A DNA stretch of 64,000 bases from DASVRA01 sp036388855 (GCA_036388855.1 DASVRA010000030.1:68731-132730); one strand, 5' to 3'; positions 36,141 to 44,924 are shown, numbered from the stretch's first letter. The notes: generated from the letters alone by a model not told the origin. Numbers and translations: made by a program.

Positions 36141-38135
36141 TTAGTAGTTCACGCCAAAGCCGATCAGCTTGTAGGTCAAGGCCACGTAGAGCAGGATCAG
36201 GAACGACAGCGCCACGACCACGCTCCAGAGCTTGGCCAGCCAGCCGCGGCCGCTTCTCCAGACGACGTAGGCGTTCCAGATGCCAATCGCCGCGCCGCCG
36301 ACGAACACCACCAGCGCCAGGATGTGCAGCAGCCACAGGACCGGGTCCATCTTCGAGGTCAGCAGGGTGAGGTCCGAGAACATGGCCGTCACAGCGCCAC
36401 CCCAGGCCACCAGGGTCGCCACCGCCGCCAGCGCCGCGATCCGCACCCAGCGGTAGGCGCGCGCGCCCTGGCCTTCCAGCACGAACGGCGCCCGATACTT
36501 GCGCCGCGCCAGCGCCGTCACCGGCCAGAGCAGGCCGGTCAGGGCCAACGCAGCCAGAGCGGCGATCAGCGCCGGGAGCAGCCAGGACGAAGACGTCGCT
36601 GCCGGGATGGGGCTGAACATCATGAACGGCGCGATCTCGTCACCGGTGAAGCGCACCACCTTGCCGGCCTTGACCTCGGCGGCGAGCTTGGCGTCACCAC
36701 CAACCTCCTGCCAAAGGAAGGGCGCGATCTCACGCCACTTCTTTGGCTGTCCGTTCAGGCCCTTCAGGTCGGCCACGCTGATCGTGCCGTCGCCGTTGTC
36801 GAGCACCTTCGCCTGGCTGGCCAGGCTCAGCATGCTGAGGAAGGTGGAGAACGAACCCCTCGAACTGCCGTAGAGGCCGGCCATCAGCGCCGCGTGCTTC
36901 TTCGCCGTGGCGAGATCCACTCCCCTCGGCTGCGGACCCGGGGCCGCGAGGAAATAGCGGTCGGTGAAGCCCTCAAACAGGGCGCTGCGGATGGGGCCGG
37001 CGGCGCCCTCCTTGCCCGGGCTGTTCACCGACACGAACAGGCCGACGTTCTGCTCGGGGTAGAGGTGCAAGTTCGAGTGGAACCACTGGGTGTCGCCGCC
37101 GTGGCCCAGGATGCGGTGGCCGTTGCGGTTCTGCTCGTAAAAGCCGAGCAGCATCCGGTTCACGCCCGGGATCACCGTCAGCGGCGTGCCATGCATCATC
37201 TGGGCTGTGGCGGGCTTCAGCAGCGGCCCGCCGTTGTTAAGATGGGCGATCATGAACTTGCCCATGTCGTCGCCCGATGCCGCAAGGCTGCCGGCCGGAT
37301 AGAGGCTGATGTATTCGTAGGGCTTCGCCTCGCCCGATCCGAGCTGGTAGCCCTTCGACATCAGCGGCTGCAGGCTCTTGGGCAGCGGTTGGCGGAAGCT
37401 TGAGTGGGTCATGCCGATCGGCGCCAGCACGTGCTGATCGATGTAGTCGTTGAACGGCTGGCCCGAGACGCGCTGCACGATGTAGCCGGCCAGCGCCGTC
37501 GCGTAGTTGGAATAGGCCGGCGTGGTGCCGGGCGCGAACACCCGCTTGGGCACCCACGCCTTCAGGTGATCGTCGAGCGGACCAGTGTCTTGGGCGCTGA
37601 TCAGCCCCTTCACCTGCTCCTCGAAGCCGGCGGTGTGGGTCATGATGTTGCGCAGCGTGACCGGCTTGCCGTCGCGCGGAGGGATCTTGAAGTCGAGGTA
37701 GGTGTTGACATCGGCGTCGAGGTTCAGCTTGCCCTGCTCGACCAGCTGCATCACCGCCGTCCAGGTGAACAGCTTCGACACCGACCCTGGCCGGAACAGG
37801 GTCAGCTTCGGATCGACCGGCTTGCGCGCCTTCACGTCCGCGTAGCCGTAGCCCTTCTCGAACAGCACCTGGCCATCCTTGACCACCACGACGACAGCCC
37901 CGGCGACATCGCCGCGCTGCAGGGCGTAGGGGAAGAAGCCGTCAAGCCACGCCTCCACGTCCTGGGCGGTCAGCTGGGCATTGGCGGACGCGGCGCCGGG
38001 AAGGGCCGCCGGCGTGATGACTTCGGCGCGCGGCTTGGGTGGCACGAGCGTGGGCGCCGGCGACTGTGCCCATGCCGGTAGGGTCAGCGCGCAGGCCGCC
38101 AGCGCGGCGGTAAGCAAGGACGTAATCGGTTTCAT
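36141..38135 (-). CDS. S12 serine hydrolase with C-terminal membrane domain
   Basis: 664 aa: signal peptide MKPITSLLTAALAACALTLPAWAQ, periplasmic class C beta-lactamase-fold domain (residues about 60-400), linker, then about four membrane helices (from WLLPALIAALAALALTGLLWP to FLILLYVALTYKLIGF). Catalytic motifs are RPGSVSKLF (Ser/Lys), PAYSNYATALAG (Tyr/Asn) and RILGHGGDTQW. This architecture anchors the hydrolase in the inner membrane facing the periplasm. It heads the unit hydrolase-DgcA-POT behind the promoter element at 38183-38205. Activity on D-residue peptides or murein-like substrates is inferred from the neighbours. Confidence 0.88.
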   Translation of the reverse strand: MKPITSLLTAALAACALTLPAWAQSPAPTLVPPKPRAEVITPAALPGAASANAQLTAQDVEAWLDGFFPYALQRGDVAGAVVVVVKDGQVLFEKGYGYADVKARKPVDPKLTLFRPGSVSKLFTWTAVMQLVEQGKLNLDADVNTYLDFKIPPRDGKPVTLRNIMTHTAGFEEQVKGLISAQDTGPLDDHLKAWVPKRVFAPGTTPAYSNYATALAGYIVQRVSGQPFNDYIDQHVLAPIGMTHSSFRQPLPKSLQPLMSKGYQLGSGEAKPYEYISLYPAGSLAASGDDMGKFMIAHLNNGGPLLKPATAQMMHGTPLTVIPGVNRMLLGFYEQNRNGHRILGHGGDTQWFHSNLHLYPEQNVGLFVSVNSPGKEGAAGPIRSALFEGFTDRYFLAAPGPQPRGVDLATAKKHAALMAGLYGSSRGSFSTFLSMLSLASQAKVLDNGDGTISVADLKGLNGQPKKWREIAPFLWQEVGGDAKLAAEVKAGKVVRFTGDEIAPFMMFSPIPAATSSSWLLPALIAALAALALTGLLWPVTALARRKYRAPFVLEGQGARAYRWVRIAALAAVATLVAWGGAVTAMFSDLTLLTSKMDPVLWLLHILALVVFVGGAAIGIWNAYVVWRSGRGWLAKLWSVVVALSFLILLYVALTYKLIGFGVNY

Positions 38136-38182
38136 CGGCAGCCCCTCCCCAGGAGCAACGGCAATCCTGGTGCGGCAATGAA

Positions 38183-38205
38183 CGTCCTGATTAGAGAATT
38201 GTCAA
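38183..38205 (-). promoter_or_regulatory. Promoter/operator of S12 hydrolase-DgcA-POT unit
   Basis: On the minus strand it starts with TTGACA (38205-38200) and ends with CAGGACG (complement of CGTCCTG at 38183-38189). It matches the element at 33767-33789 at 21 of 23 positions and sits 48-70 bp upstream of the start codon. The shared half-site with 38316-38331 suggests control by the XRE-cupin regulator. Confidence 0.65.
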
Positions 38206-38315
38206 ATTACGGCGGAGTCATTCTTAGGCCGTTGCATGCACGCCCGGCGTGGGTGGCATCTTGCGGGGCGAGCCACTAGCTTTCCGCTGCGGCTTCATCT
38301 CCGCACGAGTCGTCA

Positions 38316-38331
38316 CGTCCTGTTCAGGACG
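38316..38331. promoter_or_regulatory. Inverted-repeat operator upstream of XRE-cupin regulator
   Basis: CGTCCTGTTCAGGACG is an inverted repeat with perfect 7-bp arms and a TT spacer, 31-46 bp upstream of the regulator's ATG. Its arm CGTCCTG is found in both catabolic promoters of this locus, so it is probably the regulator's full binding site and gives autoregulation. Confidence 0.65.
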
Positions 38332-38361
38332 CCCACGCCTGCCCTTTGGAGGCCGGAGCCG

Positions 38362-39045
38362 ATGAAAAGCAAGCGCCAGACCCTGGGCGGACTGCTCCGC
38401 GGCCTGCGCGCCCGCAACGGCTGGACGCTGAAGGAGATGAGCGAACGCACCGGCATCCCGCTCTCGACACTGTCGAAGGTGGAGCACGACCGCCTGACCT
38501 TGACTTACGACAAGCTGCAGCAGCTCGGCGAACGGCTGAACCTGCGGATGTCGGAACTGTTCACCGACCCTGCCCCTGCCGGCGAGGGCGCGGTCACGGC
38601 TCGGCGCAGCGTCGGCCGGCTCGACACGGCCCTTCGGGTGAACACAAAGAACTACGACTATTTTTTCCTGTGCACGGAGTTGCGGCGTAAGCGGATGATC
38701 CCGCTGGTCACGCGTATCCGCGCGAAGAGCGTCAAGGAATTCGGTGAACTCGTCCACCATTCGGGAGAGGAGTACATCTACGTCCTGGACGGGCGGATCG
38801 AAATTCATACCGAGTTCTATGATCCGGTGGTGCTGGAGACGGGGGAGTCGATCTACATCGACTCCAAGATGGGCCACGCCTACCTGGCCGCCGAAGGCTG
38901 CGAGGAAGCCACCGTCCTCGGGGTCTGCTCGAGCGCCGACGAGGACCTGATGCAGTCGCTGATGGTTCTCCACGAGGATGAGGATGGTCTGGAGGAGATC
39001 GCCCATCCAACGGCGCAGCCCCGGGTGCTGAAGCGTGCCGGCTAA
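38362..39045 (+). CDS. XRE-family regulator with cupin sensor domain
   Basis: Transcription regulator of 227 aa. N-terminal helix-turn-helix (residues about 8-65; LRARNGWTLKEMSERTGIPL then STLSKVEHDRLTLTYDKL), linker, and C-terminal cupin barrel (EFGELVHHSGEEYIYVLDGR, ETGESIYIDSKMGHAYLA). This layout is common in repressors of amino-acid, polyamine and amide catabolism, where the cupin binds the inducer. The ATG at 38362 follows GGAGCCG. It is divergent from the S12 hydrolase unit and has an inverted repeat just upstream, so it probably controls the peptide/D-amino-acid locus 25421-38135 and itself. Confidence 0.9.
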   Translation: MKSKRQTLGGLLRGLRARNGWTLKEMSERTGIPLSTLSKVEHDRLTLTYDKLQQLGERLNLRMSELFTDPAPAGEGAVTARRSVGRLDTALRVNTKNYDYFFLCTELRRKRMIPLVTRIRAKSVKEFGELVHHSGEEYIYVLDGRIEIHTEFYDPVVLETGESIYIDSKMGHAYLAAEGCEEATVLGVCSSADEDLMQSLMVLHEDEDGLEEIAHPTAQPRVLKRAG

Positions 39046-39743
39046 GCCAAACTTTCGGGCCGGTCAGCTGGGGCAGGCCCCGTCGTCAGCGCCCCATCAA
39101 GAGCGTTGAGCTCCAGCGCATTGGCGGCGGCCGCGCCGCTGGTGTCGGCTACGAAACCTACGAAGGTCGCTATGAGCCCAGGAGCGGACGCATCGCAGCT
39201 CAGGCGAGTCATTCCGGCCCACTTTACCCGCATAGACCTGCCCCAGGCCGAGGCCCCCGTTGCGGAGAGTAGCGAGTGGTGATGGCTGACGAGAAAATCC
39301 TCACCACCCCCCTCGCGTGACCCACCGCCTGTTGCCGCAGGGCTGCGTTGGGAGGCAAGCGGTTGCGGAGTCCCACAAAAGACGCTTGGGCAGCACTGCC
39401 GTCGGTCGGTGTTACATGAGCAGGTGTGGGTTCATCACTTGCGTTAGAACGGTTGTTCGATGATCACCTGGCGCAACCAAGGGCGCCGCGTCGCGCTCCG
39501 AGCGGTCATTCGGCTTCGCGGTCGGCGCAGACCAAGCTTCGACAACAGAGCAAAACAATGGGAGCTCTGTCGGCGGCGGAGCGTCCACGGCTCCCGAGCG
39601 TTGACTGCTTCAGTCCGCAAGCAAGGCTGTCTTGAGTCAAGGATCCCAGGTGAACGCACTCGGCGCCGCTGATCTACACCCCTCCCTGATGGTCTCCGCG
39701 GCTGTCGCCGAGCCCGCGTCGTCTACGGCGCGCCGATAGGGAC
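39046..39743. other. Intergenic stretch with repeat fragments, no gene seen
   Basis: No convincing gene in about 700 bp. It contains GGAGCGGACGCATC at 39181 (related copies near 49420 and 55270), a palindromic-repeat copy at 39418-39443 and a second TTCGATGATCACCTGG unit at 39456-39471, which recurs at 45842-45857. The composition looks like decayed repeat-rich DNA that separates the peptide locus from the type III PKS cluster. Confidence 0.5.
39418..39443. repeat. Palindromic intergenic repeat, copy 1
   Basis: GAGCAGGTG, a 9-10 nt loop containing TTCAT, then CACTTGCG. It is an imperfect member of the family whose best copy is at 45925-45949. The shared core is TTCATCACCTGCTC. Confidence 0.55.
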
Positions 39744-40814
39744 GTGGCCGCTTTCCTGAACAGGATTGCAACCGCAGTCCCGCCAAACGACGTCCATCAA
39801 ATGTTCGCGGACTTCGCTAAGGGCAGTCTCGAAGAAGCGCGCGCGCGCCCGATTTTCAAGCGGCTGCTCCAACGGTCCCAGATCGACCACCGATGGTCGA
39901 TTCTGGCGCCCACGGCCGATCTCGGCTCAGGAACCTTGGACACCGAAGGCCTCTACCGGCGTGGCGCCTTTCCCTCGACCGCAGCGCGGATGCGCCTCTA
40001 CGAACGGTTTGCCCCCTGTCTTGCAGCCCAGGCGGTGGCGGGGCTCAGGCTTAGGGATCAAGCGAGCGAAGTCAGCCACGTCCTGCTGGTCTCCTGCACC
40101 GGGCTTTCGGCGCCGGGGGTCGACCTGCAACTGGTTCAGCGGTGCGGGCTCAATTCTTCGGTGGAGCGCACTGTTGTCGGTTTCATGGGCTGTTACGCGG
40201 CCATTAACGCGCTGCGGCTGGCGCGGCACATCGTGCGTTCGGAGCCGGCGGCGCTCGTGCTGATCGTCAGCGTGGAGCTTTGCACCCTGCACCTTCAGGA
40301 GACGACCGATCTGGAGAAGATCCTGAGCTTCCTCGTGTTCGGCGACGGCGCGGCGGCGGCCCTGATTTCAAGCCAGCCCTCCGGCTTCTCGTTGGACAGC
40401 TTTCACGCCGTTTTGGCGCCGGAAGCGGTGGAGCAGATCACCTGGACGGTGGGGGACGAGGGCTTCGAGATGTTCCTTTCCGGCCGCGTGCCCGGCTCCG
40501 TCGCGGCCGCCCTCCGAACAGGCCAAGAAGCGGTCATGGGCGGCAGGAGGGTCGAAGAGGTCGAGTTGTGGGCGGTGCATCCGGGTGGTCGCTCGGTTCT
40601 AGATGCCGTGGAGGACGCCCTGAGCCTTGAGCCTTCCGCGCTGGCGGCGTCCCGCGAGGTGCTACGCCGCTACGGCAACATGTCGTCCGCGACCATTCTA
40701 TTCGTGCTCGCCGCCCTAATGGAGCGGGCGCGGCAGGGAGAGCGGGGCTGCGCGATGGCGTTCGGACCGGGGCTCACGGCCGAGACCATGCTGTTCACCG
40801 CCGTCGGCCACTGA
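39744..40814 (+). CDS. Type III polyketide synthase (chalcone synthase-like)
   Basis: Homodimeric ketosynthase of 356 aa that extends an acyl-CoA starter with malonyl-CoA to a pyrone, resorcinol or phloroglucinol-type product. Thiolase-fold motifs are complete: VVGFMGCYAAINALRLAR (Cys150), LWAVHPGGRSVLD (His279) and RRYGNMSSATILFVL (Asn312), with LLVSCTGLSAPGVDLQLV. GTG start; no ATG is near the family N-terminus. Its stop overlaps the methyltransferase ATG (TGATG), and an FAD oxidoreductase follows, giving a compact three-gene biosynthetic cluster. The product is unknown. Confidence 0.93.
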   Translation: MAAFLNRIATAVPPNDVHQMFADFAKGSLEEARARPIFKRLLQRSQIDHRWSILAPTADLGSGTLDTEGLYRRGAFPSTAARMRLYERFAPCLAAQAVAGLRLRDQASEVSHVLLVSCTGLSAPGVDLQLVQRCGLNSSVERTVVGFMGCYAAINALRLARHIVRSEPAALVLIVSVELCTLHLQETTDLEKILSFLVFGDGAAAALISSQPSGFSLDSFHAVLAPEAVEQITWTVGDEGFEMFLSGRVPGSVAAALRTGQEAVMGGRRVEEVELWAVHPGGRSVLDAVEDALSLEPSALAASREVLRRYGNMSSATILFVLAALMERARQGERGCAMAFGPGLTAETMLFTAVGH

Positions 40815-41530
40815 TGCGGGACCTGTCGCAAAGGTCGGATGAAGTGGAGTTGATGGATTCCGCGGAGACCGACTTCGAAACTTTCCGCGACTGCCTGCGC
40901 GACCTGGCGCGGGTGAATGTGATGACCCTGGGATACCGCCCAACCCTGGCGTTCCTTGAAAGGCTGAGACGCCAGGGCCGCCTCGATCTCGGGCGGCCGG
41001 TCACCATCGTCGACGCCGGCAGCGGATATGGGGACCTGCTGCGCAAGGTGGAGCGATGGGGCGCCCGCCGCAGGGTCGCCGTGCGTCTGATCGGCGTCGA
41101 CCTCAATCCGTGGTCGGCGCGGGCCGCCCAAGAAGCCACGCCGGCCGAGTCGGCTATTGGCTGGGTGACGGGCGACGCTTTCGACCGCACCGACGAGGCA
41201 GACATCGTCGTATGCGCGCTGTTCACGCACCACCTGGACGACGAGCGGCTGGTCAGGTTTCTGCAGCTGATTGAATCGAAAACCCGCCTGGGCTGGTTCA
41301 TCAACGATCTCCACCGCCACCCTGTGCCTTATGCAGTGTTCGGCCCCTTGGCTGCCGCCATGCGGTGGCACCGGTTCGTCCGGCACGATGGGCCGCTCTC
41401 GATCGCCCGCGCCTTCGTCCCCGCCGATTGGCGGGCCCTAATAGAGGCGGCGGGCGTCAATTTGGACGAAGTCGACATCAGCTGGCGCTTTCCGTTCCGG
41501 CTCTGCGTCGGCCGGATCAAGCCGGCATGA
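40814..41530 (+). CDS. Class I SAM-dependent methyltransferase
   Basis: 238 aa with the SAM-binding motif I VTIVDAGSGYGDLLRKVERW, an acidic residue after strand 2 (LIGVDLNPWSA), motif II-like WVTGDAFDRTDEADIVVCAL and an FTHHLDDERLVRFL segment. It sits between the type III PKS and an FAD oxidoreductase with one-base and four-base overlaps, so it most likely methylates the polyketide product or an intermediate. This trio recurs in type III PKS clusters of several bacteria. Confidence 0.87.
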   Translation: MRDLSQRSDEVELMDSAETDFETFRDCLRDLARVNVMTLGYRPTLAFLERLRRQGRLDLGRPVTIVDAGSGYGDLLRKVERWGARRRVAVRLIGVDLNPWSARAAQEATPAESAIGWVTGDAFDRTDEADIVVCALFTHHLDDERLVRFLQLIESKTRLGWFINDLHRHPVPYAVFGPLAAAMRWHRFVRHDGPLSIARAFVPADWRALIEAAGVNLDEVDISWRFPFRLCVGRIKPA

Positions 41531-42672
41531 CACAGCCAGTTCTGGTGATCGGCGGCGGTCTGTCCGGCGCCGCCGCGGCGACGCACCTCGCCCGCGCAGG
41601 CAGGGAGACACTGCTGTTGGAGCGGGAGGCAGCACCGCATGACAAGGTGTGCGGCGAGTTTTTGAGTTACGAGGCGCGCGCTTATGTGTCCGAGCTCGGC
41701 GTGGACGCGGAAGCCCTAGGCGGGGCCCTGATTGGAGCGGTCGAGGTTCGCCGCCGCCTGGCGCGCAAGCGGGCGCCACTGGCCTTCACCGCCGTTGGCC
41801 TCTCGCGCCGTGCCTTGGACGAGGCGGTGCTGAAACGGGCGGCCGAGGCCGGCGCAGAGATCCGCCGTGGCGTTCGCGCCACGGAGCTGGAGCGGAACGG
41901 CGATTACTGGAGCGTGCGCACGAATTCGGGGCCCCCGTTCACCGCTAGGCATGTGTTTCTGGCGACCGGAAAGCATGACATCCGGGGGTGGAAGCGGCCG
42001 GCCGGCAGCCAGCCAGACCTGATGGGGTTCAAGCTGCACTGGCGCTTGGCTCCCGAACAGGCGCGGGCGTTGGACGGCCAAGTCGAGCTTCACCTATTCG
42101 GCGGCGGCTATGCGGGGCTGGAGATGGTGGAGGGCGAACGCGCCAACCTGTGCCTCGTGGTGCGCAAGGCGGTCTTCTCCACCTGGGGCGGCGGCTGGGA
42201 CGGCTTGCTGAGCCATCTGCTGGACGCCTGTCCGTCCTTGGAGGAGAGGCTGGAGGCGGCGCGGCCTCTGGCGCCGCGGCCGCAGGCGATCGGCGCGATT
42301 CCCTACGGATACGTGCGCGATCGCTCCGACGGCCTCTGGCGGCTGGGAGACCAAGCCGCCGTGATCCCGTCTTTCACAGGTGAAGGAATGTCGATGGCCC
42401 TGCATAGTGCTCGTCTCGCTACGCGCTTCTTCCTAGAGGGCCGCGAGCCCGACGATTTCCAGCGCCGTCTCGCGCGGGACGTGCGTTGCCAGGTGAGGAC
42501 CGCAATGGCCGCATCGCGGCTGCTCGTGGTTCCGGCGGCGCAAGCCGTGATCGCCCGCTCCCTAAACCGGCCGATGATGCAATGGATCGTCAGCCGGACA
42601 CGACTGACAGCTAATGCGCAGGCGATCTGCGCGGAGGAGCCTTGGGCACGGCGGCGGCCAGCGGCTCGATGA
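41527..42672 (+). CDS. FAD-dependent oxidoreductase (geranylgeranyl reductase/monooxygenase-like)
   Basis: 381 aa with an N-terminal dinucleotide-binding motif PVLVIGGGLSGAAAATHLAR, then HDKVCGEFLSYEA (typical of the geranylgeranyl-reductase/FixC-like branch), FLATGKHDIRGW, and the second FAD contact GLWRLGDQAAVIPSFTGEGM. The ATG overlaps the methyltransferase stop (ATGA). As the third gene of the PKS cluster it probably hydroxylates, reduces or desaturates the polyketide. Reaction type cannot be fixed from sequence. Confidence 0.87.
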   Translation: MTQPVLVIGGGLSGAAAATHLARAGRETLLLEREAAPHDKVCGEFLSYEARAYVSELGVDAEALGGALIGAVEVRRRLARKRAPLAFTAVGLSRRALDEAVLKRAAEAGAEIRRGVRATELERNGDYWSVRTNSGPPFTARHVFLATGKHDIRGWKRPAGSQPDLMGFKLHWRLAPEQARALDGQVELHLFGGGYAGLEMVEGERANLCLVVRKAVFSTWGGGWDGLLSHLLDACPSLEERLEAARPLAPRPQAIGAIPYGYVRDRSDGLWRLGDQAAVIPSFTGEGMSMALHSARLATRFFLEGREPDDFQRRLARDVRCQVRTAMAASRLLVVPAAQAVIARSLNRPMMQWIVSRTRLTANAQAICAEEPWARRRPAAR

Positions 42673-42795
42673 TCATTTGCTTCGCAGTGTCAAAGTAGGT
42701 GGTCCTCTGAACCCGCTACGGTGATGCGCTAGGAAGGCGACTGCCCTACGCGATAGACGCCGCATCCGCCTCAGCCCCAGCGGTCCTGTGCGGAC

Positions 42796-43252
42796 ATGGT
42801 GGAGTGCATGGCTATGGGGTTGAGCGATCCCGCCCGTTCGGTGAAGATCGTCTCCGCAAAGAGGCACGCCACTTCTTCGGGCGGACGGGGCGACATGACG
42901 GAAATGAACGCGCTGCGGGTTCTAATCTCGTTCTTCTCCTCACCGGCCGAAATTGGCGGCGCCGGAGCGCTGCCAAATAACCTAAACGAGGCGATCGACA
43001 TCCTTGAGCGGCATGCGGCGAAGCCAGGAGGCTTGGGCACCATCCGCTGGATGAGCTGAACCGCGTCTACCGCGAAGCTTGGTTGGCGGACCTCAAGCGC
43101 CAGATCCAGCTCTGCCTGCCCACTCGCGACCGCCGAGGCGACGCGCAGATGCCTTGCGAGCAAGGATATAGCGTCTGCTTAGCGCGCTGCGGATTTGTCC
43201 TCCGTCCGCCGAAAAGTTATGCCGTCCATGACGGCGCTAAGCTGAAGCGATG
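42796..43252 (+). pseudogene. Possible frameshifted small gene of unknown function
   Basis: An 87-codon frame from an ATG at 42796 (MTEMNALRVLISFFSSPAEI, then LNEAIDILERHAAKPGG) ends at 43059. Another plus frame picks up at about 43034 with HHPLDELNRVYREAWLADLK and stays open to 43252, overlapping the end of the S12 hydrolase on the other strand. The two parts read as one amphipathic alpha-helical protein broken by a shift. No family is recognised, and chance open frames cannot be excluded. The rest of the 506-bp gap 42673-43178 shows nothing else. Confidence 0.22.
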
Positions 43253-44828
43253 AGATATGACCGCCGAAGTCGGGCACGAACTGAACGCGAAGGTCATCGT
43301 ACATCGCCCAAACGTTCCCAAAGGTCGTGGCCGTCGGGGCGAAGGTGTCGTAGTGCCAGTGCTCTAAGGGCGACTTGTCGCCTCCGTACTCAGCGGTCAG
43401 CTTTCCTTCCTCCAGACGCACGGCGATCGTCCCGAAACCCGGGTGCTGGTAGGCGCCGGCATAGGCCGCCAGTTGCTGGCTGGGCGGCGCAGACTTGATG
43501 CGTCCCTGCCCTCGGTTCTTGTACTTGGCGAGGTGGTCGGATGCGATGGTGCGGTGCTCGGCGAGCATCTCGCGGGTCCAGTCGCGACCGCCTTTGCCCA
43601 GGAACCGGTCGACAATGCTGAGCATCAGGTAGGCCGCGAGGTCACTGTTCTGGTTGACGAAGACGCTGACTCCAAGCTCGCGCGCAGGAATGAGGCCGAG
43701 GGAGGAATTCACGCCCCCATGACCGCCGCCGTGCTCGACCAGCTTTTCGCCGCGGTAGGACTCCACGAACCAGCCCAGGCCGTAGGCGGCGCTGGTGAAT
43801 TCCGGCGGCGGCAGGGGGCGGTTGGTGATGGCCTGCGGGCTGTGCATCTCGGCCAGGGCCGAGGCTTTGATGAGCTGCTTCCCGCCGTAATTGCCTTCGG
43901 CCAGCTGGAGCAGCATCCACTTGGTCATGTCGTTCGCCGTGGAATAGATCCCGCCGGTCGAGTAGGTCATCGGGGTCGTGCCCTGCATGGGCGTGACCTC
44001 GTTGCGCCCCCCGCGCCACATCGTGCCGGTTATGTGGTTGGGATCGCCGTTGGCCCTTTCGGCCGACAGAGTCGTGCGGGTCATTCCCAGCGGCTGAATG
44101 ATGCGCTCCTCGGTGAACCGCTCCCACGGCACGCCCGCCAGGTTCTCGACCGCCTGAGCGGCGGTCACATACCCCATGTTGGCATAATTCCAGGTGGTGC
44201 GGATCGGCGCTTCCAAGGGCAGGTGCGGCATGCGGCCCATGGCGTCGCGCCGGCTGAGCTCCTTGTTGGCGATCCAGAGCCAGCTGTACCGGGACAAGCC
44301 GGAGCGGTGTGACAGCAGATCGCGCAGCGTCACCTCCTGCGTGGCCACGGCCTCGTTCAGCCGGAATCCAGGTATGTAGGTCGCAACCGGCGCATCGAGG
44401 CTCAACTTGCCCTCGTCCGCCAGCAATCCCACGGTGAAGGCTGTGAACGCTTTGGTTTCCGACTGGATGGGGAAGAGGGTGTCCTCGGTCATCGGAGCGC
44501 CAGTGGTGCGGTCGCGGACGCCGTAGCCCTTCGACAGCACCACCTTGCCGTCTTTCACGATGGAGACCGCGACGCCCGGCGCGTCCCAGTCCTTGAGCAC
44601 CCGATTGATGAACTCGTCCAAGCCCTGGAGCACCTCCGGCGCGACCTGGCCTGAGGCTTGAGCGGGCTCGGCCGCTTTCGCGGCTGGGGCCGGCGCGCTC
44701 ATCAGCATCGCTGCGCAGAAGCCAAGGACCAGCATGCGCAGGCGCACGCTCCACGGGCGAAGCTTGGTTTCGGAGGCCGCCGACGTCACGCCGCGGCCGG
44801 CCGCCAGACTCACAGTCCGAGACTTCAT
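43179..44828 (-). CDS. Exported S12 serine hydrolase (class C beta-lactamase fold, DUF3471-like C-terminus)
   Basis: 549 aa from the ATG at 44828; the signal peptide is internal to an N-terminal extension (LRMLVLGFCAAMLMSAPAPA), so the later ATG at about codon 32 could be the true start. Motifs: IQSETKAFTAF (Ser/Lys), WNYANMGYVTAAQAV (Tyr/Asn) and VEHGGGHGGVNSS. A C-terminal beta domain (AAYAGAYQHPGFGTIAVRLE) follows. It is divergent from an AraC-family gene with 96 bp between the starts, so that regulator probably controls it. The substrate is unknown. Confidence 0.87.
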   Translation of the reverse strand: MKSRTVSLAAGRGVTSAASETKLRPWSVRLRMLVLGFCAAMLMSAPAPAAKAAEPAQASGQVAPEVLQGLDEFINRVLKDWDAPGVAVSIVKDGKVVLSKGYGVRDRTTGAPMTEDTLFPIQSETKAFTAFTVGLLADEGKLSLDAPVATYIPGFRLNEAVATQEVTLRDLLSHRSGLSRYSWLWIANKELSRRDAMGRMPHLPLEAPIRTTWNYANMGYVTAAQAVENLAGVPWERFTEERIIQPLGMTRTTLSAERANGDPNHITGTMWRGGRNEVTPMQGTTPMTYSTGGIYSTANDMTKWMLLQLAEGNYGGKQLIKASALAEMHSPQAITNRPLPPPEFTSAAYGLGWFVESYRGEKLVEHGGGHGGVNSSLGLIPARELGVSVFVNQNSDLAAYLMLSIVDRFLGKGGRDWTREMLAEHRTIASDHLAKYKNRGQGRIKSAPPSQQLAAYAGAYQHPGFGTIAVRLEEGKLTAEYGGDKSPLEHWHYDTFAPTATTFGNVWAMYDDLRVQFVPDFGGHISSLQLSAVMDGITFRRTEDKSAAR

Positions 44829-44924
44829 GCGACTAATCTCCCTCCTGCCGTGCATCCGTTTCGCACCGGAGACGCCTCCAGGTCTTGGATCAGTGGAAGG
44901 CGGCGGCGGCTGGCGGACCTGGAA

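Noticed and set aside
39042..39233. Short minus-strand frame after the XRE-cupin gene
   Set aside because: It covers the repeated GGAGCGGACGC word and has no ribosome site or family similarity; more likely repeat DNA.
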